A DNA stretch of 5,661 nucleotides, taken from NCBI GenBank assembly GCA_946186215.1, contig CAMHMM010000134.1, forward strand, positions 1-5,661, read 5' to 3'. This document shows, piece after piece, positions 1 to 5,635 of the stretch. Origin of the DNA: an uncultured Ruminococcus sp. (GTDB lineage: Bacteria > Bacillota > Clostridia > Oscillospirales > Ruminococcaceae). The notes under the pieces were generated by a model, which saw only the letters and a program-made list of their open reading frames with translations, was not told where the DNA came from and did not search any database. Every line of letters begins with the position of its first letter. Position 1 is the stretch's first letter. The translations under genes and the position numbers were made by a program.

Positions 1-319
1 CTCCTGCCTTGCCGCTGCTTATCGTATAGGACTGCTCAACGGGAAGGACGAATATTCGTCCGTCTCCGATAGTACCGTCGTTTGTCCTTGCGGTTTCGAG
101 TATGGTGCTGCATACTGTGTCGCAGTCCTCATCCTCTATGACCATAAAGAGCATCGTTTTCGGAAGCTCGTCATATCTGACACTGCCTATCGTGATACCG
201 TTCTGCTTGCCGCGCCCATAAACATCCATCTCAGTCACGGATACAAAGCCCTTTGCTTCAAGCGCATCTGTTACATCCTTGACCTTTTCAGGCCTTATGA
301 TGGCTCTCACCATTTTCAT
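1..319 (-). CDS. P-II family nitrogen regulator, NifI1-like (3' end cut by window edge)
   Basis: Small trimeric signalling protein of the GlnB/GlnK/NifI family, which binds ATP/ADP and 2-oxoglutarate and controls nitrogen transporters and enzymes by direct contact. It was translated by hand: 106 full codons lie in the window, starting MKMVRAIIRPEKV, and P-II proteins are about 105-115 residues, so only a few C-terminal residues are missing. Visible landmarks are GRGKQ at 35-39 (the family's conserved Gln), LPK at 52-54 (the Lys that contacts 2-oxoglutarate in GlnB), the B-loop GDGRIFV at 85-91 and YTISSGK at 98-104. The T-loop between GRGKQ and LPK is 12 residues, against 16 in E. coli GlnB, and the pattern fits NifI1-type proteins better than GlnB/GlnK. 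ATG at 319-317 has AAAGGAG at 329-335, 9 nt upstream. It lies 19 nt after urtE, so it is probably co-transcribed with the transporter. Family assignment is secure; the NifI1 subtype is judged from remembered motifs. Confidence 0.93.
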   Translation of the reverse strand, partial: MKMVRAIIRPEKVKDVTDALEAKGFVSVTEMDVYGRGKQNGITIGSVRYDELPKTMLFMVIEDEDCDTVCSTILETARTNDGTIGDGRIFVLPVEQSYTISSGKAG

Positions 320-338
320 AATACTTCGCTCCTTTATG

Positions 339-1025
339 TTACATGGACAAAAGCTGCTGGAGTCTGTCCTTATCGAGCTCATCGGTCCTGCCGCTCATCG
401 AAATGCGTCCCTTTTCCATAACATAGCATCTGTCGGACACTTCGAGCACAAATTCAAGATACTGCTCTACCATAAGTATCGCCATATCCTTTTTTAGCCT
501 CGTTATTACGCGGCCTATCTCCTGAATGACCGACGGCTGTATTCCCTCTGTGGGCTCGTCAAGAATAAGCACCTTGGGCTTTGATACCACCGCCCTTGCG
601 ATGGCAAGCTGCTGCTGCTGCCCGCCAGAAAGATCGCCGCCGCGTCTTTCAAGAAATTCCTTCAGGATCGGAAAGGTCTCAAATATCTCCTGGGGTATCT
701 CCTTTACACCGGGATTTGCCTCCATACCGAGGAGTATGTTTTCCTTTACGGTAAGCTGCGGAAATATCTCGCGTCCCTGCGGGACATACCCTATGCCTGC
801 CTTTGCCCGTGAATATGTGGGAAGGGTGAAAATGCTCTTTCCATCCAGCTTTATATCGCCCGAAGGAGTTGACACAAGTCCCATTATAGCCTTCATAGTA
901 GTGGATTTACCTACGCCGTTTCTTCCCACAAGACAAGTTATCTCGCCTTTGTTCGCGGTTATATCAACACCGAACAGCACCTTGCTGCCGCTGTATGCAG
1001 CTGTTACCTTTTCAAGCTCGAGCAT
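339..1025 (-). CDS. urtE: Urea ABC transporter ATP-binding subunit UrtE
   Basis: One of the two cytoplasmic ATPases that power urea uptake through UrtB/UrtC; it belongs to the LivF-like branch of the branched-chain amino acid/urea (HAAT) ABC family. In 228 residues, the usual length, all nucleotide-binding motifs are present: Walker A GRNGVGKST (34-42), Q-loop Gln83 in VPQGREIFP, signature LSGGQQQQLAIARA (132-145) and Walker B VLILDEPTEGIQPS (152-165). The RRGGDLSGGQQQQL stretch is typical of UrtE. The H-loop position reads VEQ (Gln188) instead of His, as is usual in LivF/UrtE proteins, so this is not a defect. It starts 2 nt after the urtD stop, with AAGGGG at 1038-1043 as a plausible ribosome site 12 nt upstream, a slightly long spacing that suggests translational coupling. 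It is followed by the P-II gene. LivF of an amino acid transporter is the alternative, but the neighbouring UrtA and UrtD exclude it. Confidence 0.96.
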   Translation of the reverse strand: MLELEKVTAAYSGSKVLFGVDITANKGEITCLVGRNGVGKSTTMKAIMGLVSTPSGDIKLDGKSIFTLPTYSRAKAGIGYVPQGREIFPQLTVKENILLGMEANPGVKEIPQEIFETFPILKEFLERRGGDLSGGQQQQLAIARAVVSKPKVLILDEPTEGIQPSVIQEIGRVITRLKKDMAILMVEQYLEFVLEVSDRCYVMEKGRISMSGRTDELDKDRLQQLLSM

Positions 1026-1027
1026 TG

Positions 1028-1792
1028 TTATTCGCCGCCCCTTCCGAGATACACATCTATTACCTGCTGATTTCCCGACACCTCATCCATTGTGCCCTCG
1101 CACAGAAGCTCACCGTCATGAAGCACCGTCACAAGTGTTGCGACCTCTTTTACAAACTGCATATCATGCTCTACCACAACGATAGTGCAGTTGTTCTGTA
1201 TTATTTTCAGAAGCTCGGCTGTGCGCTGAGTTTCTCGCCTTCCCATACCTGCTACGGGTTCGTCGAGCAGCATCAGTTTCGGCTTTGATACACACAGCAT
1301 AGCTATTTCCAGCCACTGCTTCTGGCCGTGCGAAAGAACGGTGGGATATTCATTTCTCATCTCATACAGTCCGACAAACTGCAGCTGATGTTTTATATCC
1401 TCGATCTCCTGCTTTCTGAGCTTGCTTTTGAGCGATGCGAACACACTTCTGTCGCGCACCACCGCAAGCTCCATGTTCTCAAATATCGTAAGTCCCGTAA
1501 ACACGCTTGGTGCCTGGAATTTTCTGCCTACACCTATATTTACGATCTTGTTTTCCTTTATCTTCTGAAGATCATATTCCTCACCCTCGCTGCGGTAGAT
1601 TATATTCCCGCCGGAAAGGCGGTTCTTGCCGCAGATCGCATCAAGAAGCGTGGTCTTTCCCGCTCCGTTAGGGCCTATGAGGAAGCGTATCTCATTTTCA
1701 TATACCTTAGTGGAAACATTTTTTACTGCCCTGAAATTGCCGAATGTTATACTTGCATCCCTGATCTCAAGAACAGGTACTGCCTCTGCCAT
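1028..1792 (-). CDS. urtD: Urea ABC transporter ATP-binding subunit UrtD
   Basis: Second cytoplasmic ATPase of the urea importer, LivG-like, expected to pair with UrtE under the UrtB/UrtC channel. The 254-residue protein has Walker A GPNGAGKTT (40-48), Q-loop Gln93 in KFQAPSVF, the signature LSHGQKQWLEI (153-163), Walker B LMLLDEPVAGM (173-183) and H-loop His209 in VVEHDM. LSHGQKQWLEI, with His replacing the usual Gly of LSGGQ, is the recognisable UrtD signature and separates it from ordinary LivG. ATG at 1792-1790 overlaps the urtC stop by one base (TAATG). A strong AAAGGAGG at 1802-1809 sits 9 nt upstream, inside the last codons of urtC, so the two are translationally coupled. All catalytic residues are present and the length is normal. 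Confidence 0.97.
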   Translation of the reverse strand: MAEAVPVLEIRDASITFGNFRAVKNVSTKVYENEIRFLIGPNGAGKTTLLDAICGKNRLSGGNIIYRSEGEEYDLQKIKENKIVNIGVGRKFQAPSVFTGLTIFENMELAVVRDRSVFASLKSKLRKQEIEDIKHQLQFVGLYEMRNEYPTVLSHGQKQWLEIAMLCVSKPKLMLLDEPVAGMGRRETQRTAELLKIIQNNCTIVVVEHDMQFVKEVATLVTVLHDGELLCEGTMDEVSGNQQVIDVYLGRGGE

Positions 1793-2964
1793 TATACACT
1801 GCCTCCTTTACCCACCGGAGTACGGCTCACCTTAGGATCCTTTTTCGGCTCTCTTGCATCAGCATTTACAGCGGCTGTATCAGCTGCATCTGCTTTGCTG
1901 CTTTTCTTTCTGATGATGCCGATCACCTTTGCAGGAAGATCCTTGATGGAAATGAGGCCGCCCGGGAAGAACAGTATTACAGCTATGAACAGCGCACCGA
2001 TAAAGAACTGCCAAATATCAGGGAACTGCTCGGAAACGATGCTCTTTGTAAAGTTCACTACGAGCGCACCGAGAATAGAGCCTACAAGTGTTGCCTTTCC
2101 GCCGACTGCTACCCAGATGACCATTTCCGTCGAAGGTGCAATATTGATATCTGTCGGGGAAATGATACCTACCTGAGGAACATAAAGTGCTCCTGCAATA
2201 CCGGCAAGTGCTGCTGACAGGCAATATACAAATACCTTGTACACTGCGGGAGAATAGCCTGTGAAACGCACTCTGTTCTCAGCATCTCTTACCGCAATAA
2301 GAACACGGCCTACACGGCTGTTTACTATTTTGGTGCAAAGCGCGAATGCGCCGATGAGAAATACGAGTGTGAAATAGAACAGGACCATTTTAGTGGTCGG
2401 GCTGTTTACCGAAAAACCGAATATCGTTGTAAAACTCGTAAGGCCGTTTGAACCCCCGAAATATTCCTGTCTGCCTATCATGAATGTTGCAAGCGCATAT
2501 GAAAGTGCCTGTGAAAGGATACAGAAGAACACGCCCCTGATACGGTTAAGGAAGGTAAGCGAGCCTATGATCGCCGCAAATATCACGGGTATCAGAACGA
2601 CTGCACATATGGTAAAAACGCTGCTGTGAAACGGTGCCCAGAAAGCAGGCAGCTTTTCCACGGCGCTCCACGCCATAAAATCGGGAAGCTCGCCGTTTGA
2701 AGCTTCAAGCTTTAAATGCATTGCCATACAATATGCACCGAGTCCGAAGTAAACTCCGTGACCGAGACTGAGTATGCCGGTATATCCCCATATCATATCT
2801 ATGCCAAGAGCTACAAGCGCAAAGCACATATATTTTCCGAGCATATTGACGCGAAATGAGGACATATAGATCGGTGCCGTTGCAAGGAACAGGAATATCA
2901 GCATGGCAAGTATGTTCTTGCCTGTGAGACGATGCCCTCTTACAGTTAAATTTTTAAGATCCAT
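1792..2964 (-). CDS. urtC: Urea ABC transporter permease UrtC
   Basis: LivM-like integral membrane permease that forms the urea channel with UrtB. The 390-residue protein has about eight to ten hydrophobic segments (for example near 17-35, 42-60, 114-136, 143-162, 192-210, 243-262, 281-305 and 318-335). Family landmarks are GYTGILSLGHG (60-70), GGSNGLTSF (170-178), the cytoplasmic ATPase-contact loop around GRVLIAVRDAENRVRFTGY (219-237) and the terminal FFPGGL (332-337). After residue 350 comes a hydrophilic tail of about 40 residues rich in Ala, Lys and Asp, without a recognisable domain. ATG at 2964-2962 has GAGGG at 2973-2977 8 nt upstream, and the gene begins 13 nt after the urtB stop. 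Its last codons contain the ribosome binding site of urtD. LivM of a branched-chain amino acid system is the alternative by sequence alone; operon context decides for urea. Confidence 0.95.
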   Translation of the reverse strand: MDLKNLTVRGHRLTGKNILAMLIFLFLATAPIYMSSFRVNMLGKYMCFALVALGIDMIWGYTGILSLGHGVYFGLGAYCMAMHLKLEASNGELPDFMAWSAVEKLPAFWAPFHSSVFTICAVVLIPVIFAAIIGSLTFLNRIRGVFFCILSQALSYALATFMIGRQEYFGGSNGLTSFTTIFGFSVNSPTTKMVLFYFTLVFLIGAFALCTKIVNSRVGRVLIAVRDAENRVRFTGYSPAVYKVFVYCLSAALAGIAGALYVPQVGIISPTDINIAPSTEMVIWVAVGGKATLVGSILGALVVNFTKSIVSEQFPDIWQFFIGALFIAVILFFPGGLISIKDLPAKVIGIIRKKSSKADAADTAAVNADAREPKKDPKVSRTPVGKGGSV

Positions 2965-2977
2965 TTACACCGCCCTC

Positions 2978-3886
2978 TTAATCATCCAGAGCTCTGCTTC
3001 GGATAGAGAATATACCCTTCGGCCTGAACTGCAGTATTATTATAACCACGATAAATATCATAACCTTGCCAAGTGATGCCGATGTGAAAAATTCAAATGT
3101 AGGACCGCCCACACCTATTATTGCTGCTCCCGTTATAGAGCCGATTATCCTGCCGACACCGCCGACAACAACTGTCATGAATGCGTCCACGATATACGAC
3201 TGACCGATGGTAGGACCGATAGGTCCGAGGAATGTTATAGCGCAGCCTGCGATACCCGCAAAGCCCGAACCGATCGCAAATGTGAGCATATCACATTTTG
3301 CCGTATTCACGCCGAGGCTCGCTGCCATCTCACGGTTCTGCATTGCTGCCCTGATGTTGCGCCCCTGCTTTGTCTTATACATGAAAACTGCGATCAGCAG
3401 GCAGCTTACAGCTGCCATTACAAGTATGAAAAGCCTCTTGCCGGACATGGCAAACATTCCCATCACCTGGATGTTCTTATCAAGAAATGCAGGAGCAGAG
3501 ACGCTTACATTGGTAGGTCCGAATATGGAGCGCACCGTCTGCTGCAGTGCAAGACTGATGCCCCATGTTACGAGAAGACTGTCGATTGCACGGCCGTACA
3601 GGTGGCGTATGATGAGCCTTTCAAGTATCAGGCCGACTGCTGCGGTCACTATGAATGCTGCGAGCATCGCAGCGAAGAAATATGCATCAAAAATATTTTC
3701 GGGCATTACTGCCTTCCATATATTCTGTACGACATATGCCGTATATGCTCCGATCATGATGAACTCGCCATGAGCCATATTTATGATCCCCATAAGACCG
3801 AAGGTAATGGCAAGTCCGAGTGCTGCAAGCAAAAGGATCGAGCTTACGCTCAGTCCATTAAAAAGCTGCATCAAAAACAGATCCAT
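2978..3886 (-). CDS. urtB: Urea ABC transporter permease UrtB
   Basis: LivH-like integral membrane permease, partner of UrtC. In 302 residues it shows about eight hydrophobic segments (near 12-34, 41-54, 66-88, 103-118, 152-170, 202-222, 234-260 and 273-287). It has the family motifs GLAITFGLMGIINMAHGEF (24-42), the ATPase-contact loop beginning GRNIRAAMQNREMAASLGV (175-193), and RPKGIFS (288-294) close to the end. This is the compact form with no long extracytoplasmic N-terminal extension; many proteobacterial UrtB proteins are considerably longer. ATG at 3886-3884 is chosen because GGAAGGA at 3896-3902 lies 9 nt upstream and the protein begins directly with the amphipathic MDLFLMQLFNGL typical of LivH/UrtB. 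It is separated from urtA by 74 nt that contain a strong hairpin, which may set it and the downstream genes to a lower level than urtA. Confidence 0.95.
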   Translation of the reverse strand: MDLFLMQLFNGLSVSSILLLAALGLAITFGLMGIINMAHGEFIMIGAYTAYVVQNIWKAVMPENIFDAYFFAAMLAAFIVTAAVGLILERLIIRHLYGRAIDSLLVTWGISLALQQTVRSIFGPTNVSVSAPAFLDKNIQVMGMFAMSGKRLFILVMAAVSCLLIAVFMYKTKQGRNIRAAMQNREMAASLGVNTAKCDMLTFAIGSGFAGIAGCAITFLGPIGPTIGQSYIVDAFMTVVVGGVGRIIGSITGAAIIGVGGPTFEFFTSASLGKVMIFIVVIIILQFRPKGIFSIRSRALDD

Positions 3887-3960
3887 AAATCATCATCCTT
3901 CCGGATATGATGTACATTTCCGCGGGGGTGCGGAAATGTACACGCTCAGATATCCTTATG
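3887..3960 (-). other. urtA-urtB intergenic spacer
   Basis: A 74-nt spacer, the only sizeable gap inside the operon. It holds the perfect hairpin at 3911-3942 and, next to it, the urtB ribosome site (3896-3902). A further 6-bp pairing is possible between 3903-3908 (ggatat) and 3950-3955 (atatcc), enclosing the hairpin and ending one base from the ribosome site. I see no convincing promoter for urtB here. Confidence 0.8.
3911..3942 (-). repeat. Perfect 13-bp inverted repeat between urtA and urtB
   Basis: The arms TGTACATTTCCGC (3911-3923) and GCGGAAATGTACA (3930-3942) are exact reverse complements around a 6-nt loop, with one more G-U pair possible in the minus-strand RNA. No U-run follows in the direction of the operon, so it does not look like an intrinsic terminator. 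Its position just after the first gene of an ABC operon fits a 3'-end-stabilising or processing hairpin that lets receptor mRNA outlast the permease and ATPase part. That role is inference from position; the repeat itself is read directly. Confidence 0.9.
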
Positions 3961-5244
3961 TCAGCTGCCAAGTCCTGCAGACTCAGCCCATGCATAAGAC
4001 TTGAGCCAGGGATCGGGAGTTACCCTGTCCTCGGTCTCCCAGAGGGACTGTATCTGACCGTCCTTATCGGCAACGCCGACGAATACCTTCTGCAGGCAAT
4101 GGTGAGTATCGCCCTCGGCTATAGTGATCTTGCCTTCGGGAGTATCTACCTCGACAGAGCCGGACTCACAAACCTTGATGACATCTTCAACTTCAAAGGA
4201 ATTTGCTGCTTCAACAGCCTGCTTCCAGAGGTAAACGCCCTCATATGCATTGACAACGGGATCGCCTGTTACCTTGTCAGCTCCGTAAAGGGACTGGAAC
4301 TTTTCTGTAAATGCCTTTGATTCGGAAGTGTCGATGGACTGGAAGTAATTCCATGCAAACAGTGTGCCTTCGGAATATTCAGGTCCCATACCTCTGATAT
4401 CTTCCTCATATGCCGAGAAAGACATTACCTGTATATCATCGGGAGTAAGACCTGCATCGCGGTACTGCTTGAAGAAGGATACATTCGAGTCACCGTTGAT
4501 GGTGTTGATTATTACATCTGCGCCGGACTGCTGGATCTTTGTGATGACCGTTGAGCAGTCGGTATATCCGAGCGGGATATATTCCTCGCCGACGATCTCA
4601 AAGCCGTAATCGGGCTGCATAGCCTTTATGATAGTGTTTGTAGTTCTCGGATAAACATAGTCCGAACCGAACAGGAAGACCTTTACTGTATCTCCACTCT
4701 TGGGCTTGATATTCTCCATAATGTAGTCAAGCGCGGGTATCGCCTGCTGATTGGGACATGGAGCTGTATACATGATATTGTGTGAAGACTCAAGTCCCTC
4801 ATACTGAACAGGATACCACAGAAGGCCGTTATTGCCTTCCACTACAGGAAGAACAGCCTTTCTTGATGCTGATGTCCAGCAGCCGAACACTGTTGCGACA
4901 TTATCCTTTGTCAGGAGCTTCGTAGCCTTTTCGGCAAATATCGCCGCGTCTGATGCTCCGTCCTCGCTGACATATACTATCTGCTTGCCGAGCACGCCGC
5001 CCTCTGCATTTATCTCATCGATAGCCATTTCAACTGCCTGTATCATCGGCTTTTCAGCCATAGCCATCGTTCCGCTCTGGGAATGAAGGATACCGACTGT
5101 TACCGTATCGCCGGAAGCGGCTGCAGTCTGGCTGCCGGATGTTGTTTCTGCTGATGTATTTACAGCGCCCTGATCTCCGCAGCCCGCTAATGATACTGCC
5201 ATCGCCATAACTGAAAGCAATGCTAAACTTCTGAACTTTTTCAT
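3961..5244 (-). CDS. urtA: Urea ABC transporter substrate-binding lipoprotein UrtA
   Basis: Extracellular receptor that captures urea and delivers it to UrtB/UrtC. The N-terminus is a lipoprotein signal: MKKFR, a hydrophobic stretch, then lipobox L19-A20-G21-C22, where Cys22 would be lipidated. A Ser/Thr/Ala linker (about 28-45) leads to the periplasmic-binding-protein type I fold. The mature domain has GILHSQSGTMAMAE (51-64), GGVLGKQI (82-89), FGCWTSASRKAVLPV (120-134), LLWYPVQYEGLE (141-152), PNQQAIPA (164-171) and TPEGKITI (368-375). This set is characteristic of UrtA and the related short-chain amide receptor FmdD rather than leucine-binding LivJ. The length of 427 residues fits the family. 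ATG at 5244-5242 has AAAGGAG at 5254-5260, 9 nt upstream. It is the first gene of the operon, normal for a receptor needed in excess. Urea is the likely ligand from the complete urt set, but amides cannot be excluded by reading alone. Confidence 0.96.
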   Translation of the reverse strand: MKKFRSLALLSVMAMAVSLAGCGDQGAVNTSAETTSGSQTAAASGDTVTVGILHSQSGTMAMAEKPMIQAVEMAIDEINAEGGVLGKQIVYVSEDGASDAAIFAEKATKLLTKDNVATVFGCWTSASRKAVLPVVEGNNGLLWYPVQYEGLESSHNIMYTAPCPNQQAIPALDYIMENIKPKSGDTVKVFLFGSDYVYPRTTNTIIKAMQPDYGFEIVGEEYIPLGYTDCSTVITKIQQSGADVIINTINGDSNVSFFKQYRDAGLTPDDIQVMSFSAYEEDIRGMGPEYSEGTLFAWNYFQSIDTSESKAFTEKFQSLYGADKVTGDPVVNAYEGVYLWKQAVEAANSFEVEDVIKVCESGSVEVDTPEGKITIAEGDTHHCLQKVFVGVADKDGQIQSLWETEDRVTPDPWLKSYAWAESAGLGS

Positions 5245-5271
5245 AATCCCTGTCTCCTTTGTGTATCGCTA

Positions 5272-5332
5272 TTCTCCGCAGATATTTCAAACTGTATCAG
5301 TGTTGATAACGATACTTTATTTTTTCTCCGCA
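5272..5332 (-). repeat. Direct repeat TGCGGAGAA (two copies) in the proximal urtA leader
   Basis: The minus strand carries TGCGGAGAA at 5332-5324 and again at 5280-5272, 52 nt apart. Between them lies an imperfect inverted repeat, gtatc (5294-5298) / gatac (5311-5315). Both copies contain GGAG but have no start codon at a suitable distance, so they are not obvious ribosome sites for a leader peptide. Confidence 0.5.
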
Positions 5333-5373
5333 TACCGATATATCTGCGCCGTATCGGCGCGGTATATCAGTAT
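5332..5373 (-). repeat. Long imperfect hairpin in the urtA leader
   Basis: The core GCGCCG (5346-5351) / CGGCGC (5355-5360) closes a 3-nt loop. After a small internal loop, gatata (5337-5342) pairs with tatatc (5363-5368), and after one mismatch atac (5332-5335) pairs with gtat (5370-5373). This gives 16 base pairs in 42 nt. The minus-strand sequence that follows is A-rich, not U-rich, so it is not an intrinsic terminator. It is the most stable element of the leader. Confidence 0.75.
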
Positions 5374-5377
5374 CATC

Positions 5378-5430
5378 GCATCTTTATGCTTATCGGAAGA
5401 AAAGCTTTCTCGTCAGGTTTTCGCCTGTCG
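5378..5430 (-). repeat. Three short consecutive hairpins at the start of the urtA leader
   Basis: Three small inverted repeats follow one another: CAGG/CCTG with outer CG/CG pairs and one mismatch (5411-5430); agaaa/tttct around a 3-nt loop (5398-5410); gcat/atgc around a 4-nt loop (5378-5389). Each alone is weak. Their back-to-back placement between the predicted transcription start and the long hairpin at 5332-5373 suggests a folded 5' leader. Confidence 0.45.
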
Positions 5431-5438
5431 ATATGTAT

Positions 5439-5467
5439 ATTATAGTTGATACACGAAAAAAATACAC
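5439..5467 (-). promoter_or_regulatory. Probable urt operon promoter (strong -10, weak -35)
   Basis: A perfect TATAAT lies at 5439-5444 on the minus strand. At 17-bp spacing the -35 position (5462-5467) reads GTGTAT, a poor match to TTGACA, and there is no TGn extension. Transcription would start near 5432, giving a leader of about 188 nt to the urtA start. A good -10 with a poor -35 is the usual look of an activator-dependent promoter, which would suit a nitrogen-regulated operon. This is inferred from sequence only. Confidence 0.55.
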
Positions 5468-5477
5468 TCACAATTTT
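5468..5477 (-). promoter_or_regulatory. AAAATTGTGA motif abutting the urtA promoter -35
   Basis: On the minus strand this reads AAAATTGTGA and ends directly against the weak -35 position of the urtA promoter, 23 bp before its -10. The identical 10-mer occurs on the plus strand at 5574-5583, upstream of the divergent promoter. It is a candidate activator site; the binding protein is unknown. Confidence 0.4.
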
Positions 5478-5570
5478 TGGATGCAGGAATAAAATATTTT
5501 GCTTGCATTTTCATCGTTGTAATGTATAGATAAAAACTCAGGTGCCCCATTTAAAACTATTGTAAAAGCC

Positions 5571-5583
5571 CACAAAATTGTGA
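5571..5583 (+). promoter_or_regulatory. Second AAAATTGTGA motif, within a short palindrome
   Basis: AAAATTGTGA at 5574-5583 lies 23 bp before the -35 of the rightward promoter and 46 bp before its -10. It overlaps the palindrome CACAA-AA-TTGTG (5571-5582), the kind of symmetric site a dimeric regulator would use. Function is inferred. Confidence 0.4.
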
Positions 5584-5606
5584 TTTCATCAATATTTACA
5601 CATGTT

Positions 5607-5635
5607 TTGACTTGACTACCGCACTTTAATATGAT
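5607..5635 (+). promoter_or_regulatory. Rightward sigma-A-type promoter for an off-window divergent gene
   Basis: TTGACT (5607-5612), a 17-bp spacer and TATGAT (5630-5635) make a close match to the housekeeping consensus. A second overlapping TTGACT sits at 5612-5617. Transcription would begin around 5642 and leave the window. No ribosome site or start codon for the target is visible in the remaining bases. Confidence 0.55.

Noticed and set aside
339..1025. Missing H-loop histidine in UrtE suggesting a dead ATPase
   Set aside because: Gln at this position (VEQ) is normal in LivF/UrtE-type subunits; Walker A, Walker B glutamate and signature are intact.
1328..2176. Long plus-strand open frame of about 280 codons antisense to urtD and urtC
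   Set aside because: It is the complement of two genes with complete, recognisable motifs; its translation resembles no family and it has no ribosome site. The same holds for plus-strand frames at 526-1185, 3207-3773 and 3907-4320.
3911..3942. Intrinsic terminator after urtA
   Set aside because: The stem is perfect, but no U-run follows on either strand, and urtB continues the same transporter with its own ribosome site.
5054..5290. Minus-strand frame starting with TTG just before urtA and running out of frame into it
   Set aside because: It overlaps the well-supported urtA start in another frame, has no ribosome site before its TTG, and gives a low-complexity Arg/Ser-rich product.
5332..5373. 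Intrinsic terminator or known riboswitch in the urtA leader
   Set aside because: The sequence after the hairpin is A-rich on the minus strand, and I could not match guanidine-I, guanidine-II (ACGR loops) or glutamine riboswitch consensus elements.
5503..5530. Second rightward promoter TTGCAT-N16-TATAGA
   Set aside because: The match is weaker than the 5607-5635 promoter and such matches are common in AT-rich DNA; no product follows before the better promoter.
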